A stretch of 24,149 nt of DNA from CAMTWZ01 sp964412365. Its GTDB lineage: Bacteria > Bacteroidota > Rhodothermia > Balneolales > HLUCCA01. Both the position numbers and the translations under genes were made by a program. Of this stretch, positions 23,443-24,149 are shown one piece after another. Below the pieces are notes generated by a model. That model saw only the letters and a list, made by a program, of their open reading frames with translations, had not been told where the DNA came from and did no database searches. Numbering within the stretch: the stretch's first letter is position 1; the number at the start of each line of letters is the position of its first letter. The DNA is taken from assembly GCA_964412365.1 (NCBI GenBank), contig CAYPOI010000040.1, positions 1 to 24,149 of the forward strand, written 5' to 3'.

Positions 23443-24149
23443 CAACAGCCTCCTCTGGCATATCCATTCCTGTCCATAATCCGAAACTCAACGCGGCCTG
23501 ACCCACGAACATCTCCATCCCTCCGATCACGTCTCCCTGTTTCTCCAAAATCTGTGACATGAAGGGCGTGACGCGAGGAAAGTAGATCAAATCATATCCG
23601 ATGCGTTCAGGATCCGGTGGAAGTTCGAATCCATCCAAAGGTGATTTTCCCTCATGACTCGGTAAACCCAGCGGAGTGGCATTCACCCACAATTTGGCAT
23701 CCATTCCGTGTTCCATCCAATTCGAATAGCTTAGTTGTTGCTGATCAGCAGGATCCGGCGTTCTGGAAACCGCGTACACCTGTTTCAATCCCATCCATTT
23801 TAGAGCGTGGATGACGGCCTTCGCCGCGCCTCCGGACCCGAACACAACCGCCGAGCCGTCGCGCAACCGTTCCGCGGCAGGTTGCAAGGGAAGCAGGAAG
23901 CCGGGTAGATCCGTGTTGTAGCCAATGAGCTTCCCGTCACGTGGAACGACTGTGTTCACAGCGCCGATCGACGCCGCTAGGGAATCGAGCTCATCCATAT
24001 ACGGGAGGATGGATTGCTTATGGGGAACGGTGACGTTCGCACCACGGAACCGGGGCGACCGAAACACATCCCTCACCAAATCCAGATCTTGCTGTGAAAA
24101 AAAGACGAGCTTCAGCAGCGGATAAACCAGGTCCTGTCCGGGCTTAATG
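23429..24149 (-). CDS. aroE: Shikimate dehydrogenase AroE (5'-truncated by window edge)
   Basis: AroE reduces 3-dehydroshikimate to shikimate with NADPH. The visible 240 or so residues include the catalytic-lysine segment G-A-N-V-T-V-P-H-K, G-A-V-N-T-V, Y-N-T-D-L-P-G and the nucleotide-binding G-S-G-G-A-A-K-A-V. The C-terminal G-x-x-M-F-V-x-Q-A family signature appears as G-G-M-E-M-F-V-G-Q-A-A. The frame stays open from 24079 to the edge at 24149 (reading P-G-Q-D-L-V-Y-P-L-L), so the true start is outside the window. It feeds the same aromatic pathway that ends in the trp genes but belongs to a separate transcription unit. Its last 14 bases overlap pgeF. Confidence 0.94.
   Translation of the reverse strand, partial: IKPGQDLVYPLLKLVFFSQQDLDLVRDVFRSPRFRGANVTVPHKQSILPYMDELDSLAASIGAVNTVVPRDGKLIGYNTDLPGFLLPLQPAAERLRDGSAVVFGSGGAAKAVIHALKWMGLKQVYAVSRTPDPADQQQLSYSNWMEHGMDAKLWVNATPLGLPSHEGKSPLDGFELPPDPERIGYDLIYFPRVTPFMSQILEKQGDVIGGMEMFVGQAALSFGLWTGMDMPEEAVDVIA
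23449..23454 (-). promoter_or_regulatory. Shine-Dalgarno AGGAGG for pgeF
   Basis: A full AGGAGG on the minus strand lies six bases before the ATG at 23442, inside the aroE coding end. It separates the ATG from the TTG three bases upstream as the preferred start. Confidence 0.7.

Noticed and set aside
1..24149. CRISPR arrays, tRNA or rRNA genes, insertion sequences, phage genes
   Set aside because: No regularly spaced repeats, cloverleaf-type sequences, terminal inverted repeats or transposase motifs were found in a window that is almost fully accounted for by coding genes.

Overview
The window is one dense block of bacterial chromosome, moderately GC-rich by eye, with almost no non-coding DNA. 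Several traits point to the Bacteroidota / Rhodothermota / Balneolota group: a DUF4837-type lipoprotein, a cassette of type IX secretion-like outer-membrane proteins (a beta-propeller with an 'NP'-type C-terminal domain and two PorV/PorQ-like barrels), and start codons that mostly lack a Shine-Dalgarno (SD) sequence. The genus cannot be fixed from the sequence. No rRNA, tRNA, CRISPR array, insertion sequence or phage gene was seen.

Layout. (1) Positions 1-936, plus strand: the 3' part of bioB, converging on and overlapping bioA. (2) Positions 13920 down to 911, minus strand: a very long co-directional gene run, trpL-trpE-trpS-trpG-trpD-trpC-trpF-trpB-trpA-(DUF4837 lipoprotein)-bioF-(alpha/beta hydrolase)-bioC-bioD-bioA. 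Nearly every junction is a 4-base start/stop overlap. The only gap inside the run is 10 bases, between trpA and the lipoprotein gene. (3) Positions 13765-13985: the regulatory region. It holds a complete ribosome-mediated tryptophan attenuator: a 15-residue leader peptide with three consecutive Trp codons, a 1:2 hairpin, a 2:3 antiterminator and a 3:4 intrinsic terminator with a U tract, followed directly by trpE. (4) Positions 13986-18263, plus strand: four overlapping genes for exported or outer-membrane proteins. (5) Positions 18327-18839: a thioredoxin-like lipoprotein. (6) Positions 24149 down to 18836, minus strand: aroE (partial)-pgeF-dxr-rseP-psd-pssA, a housekeeping run for shikimate, peptidoglycan-error clean-up, isoprenoid, envelope protease and phosphatidylethanolamine functions.

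How it fits together. The trp genes supply every step from chorismate to tryptophan. trpS, which charges tRNA-Trp, sits between trpE and trpG, so the enzyme that makes the attenuator's signal lies under the attenuator's own control. Because no terminator or usable gap separates trpA from the biotin genes, read-through should carry the same control into the lipoprotein gene and bioF-bioA. Pimelate-moiety synthesis would use BioC and, by position, the small alpha/beta hydrolase as its esterase partner; BioF, BioA, BioD and BioB complete biotin. The most notable items are the trp attenuator, the embedded trpS, and the trp-bio linkage.
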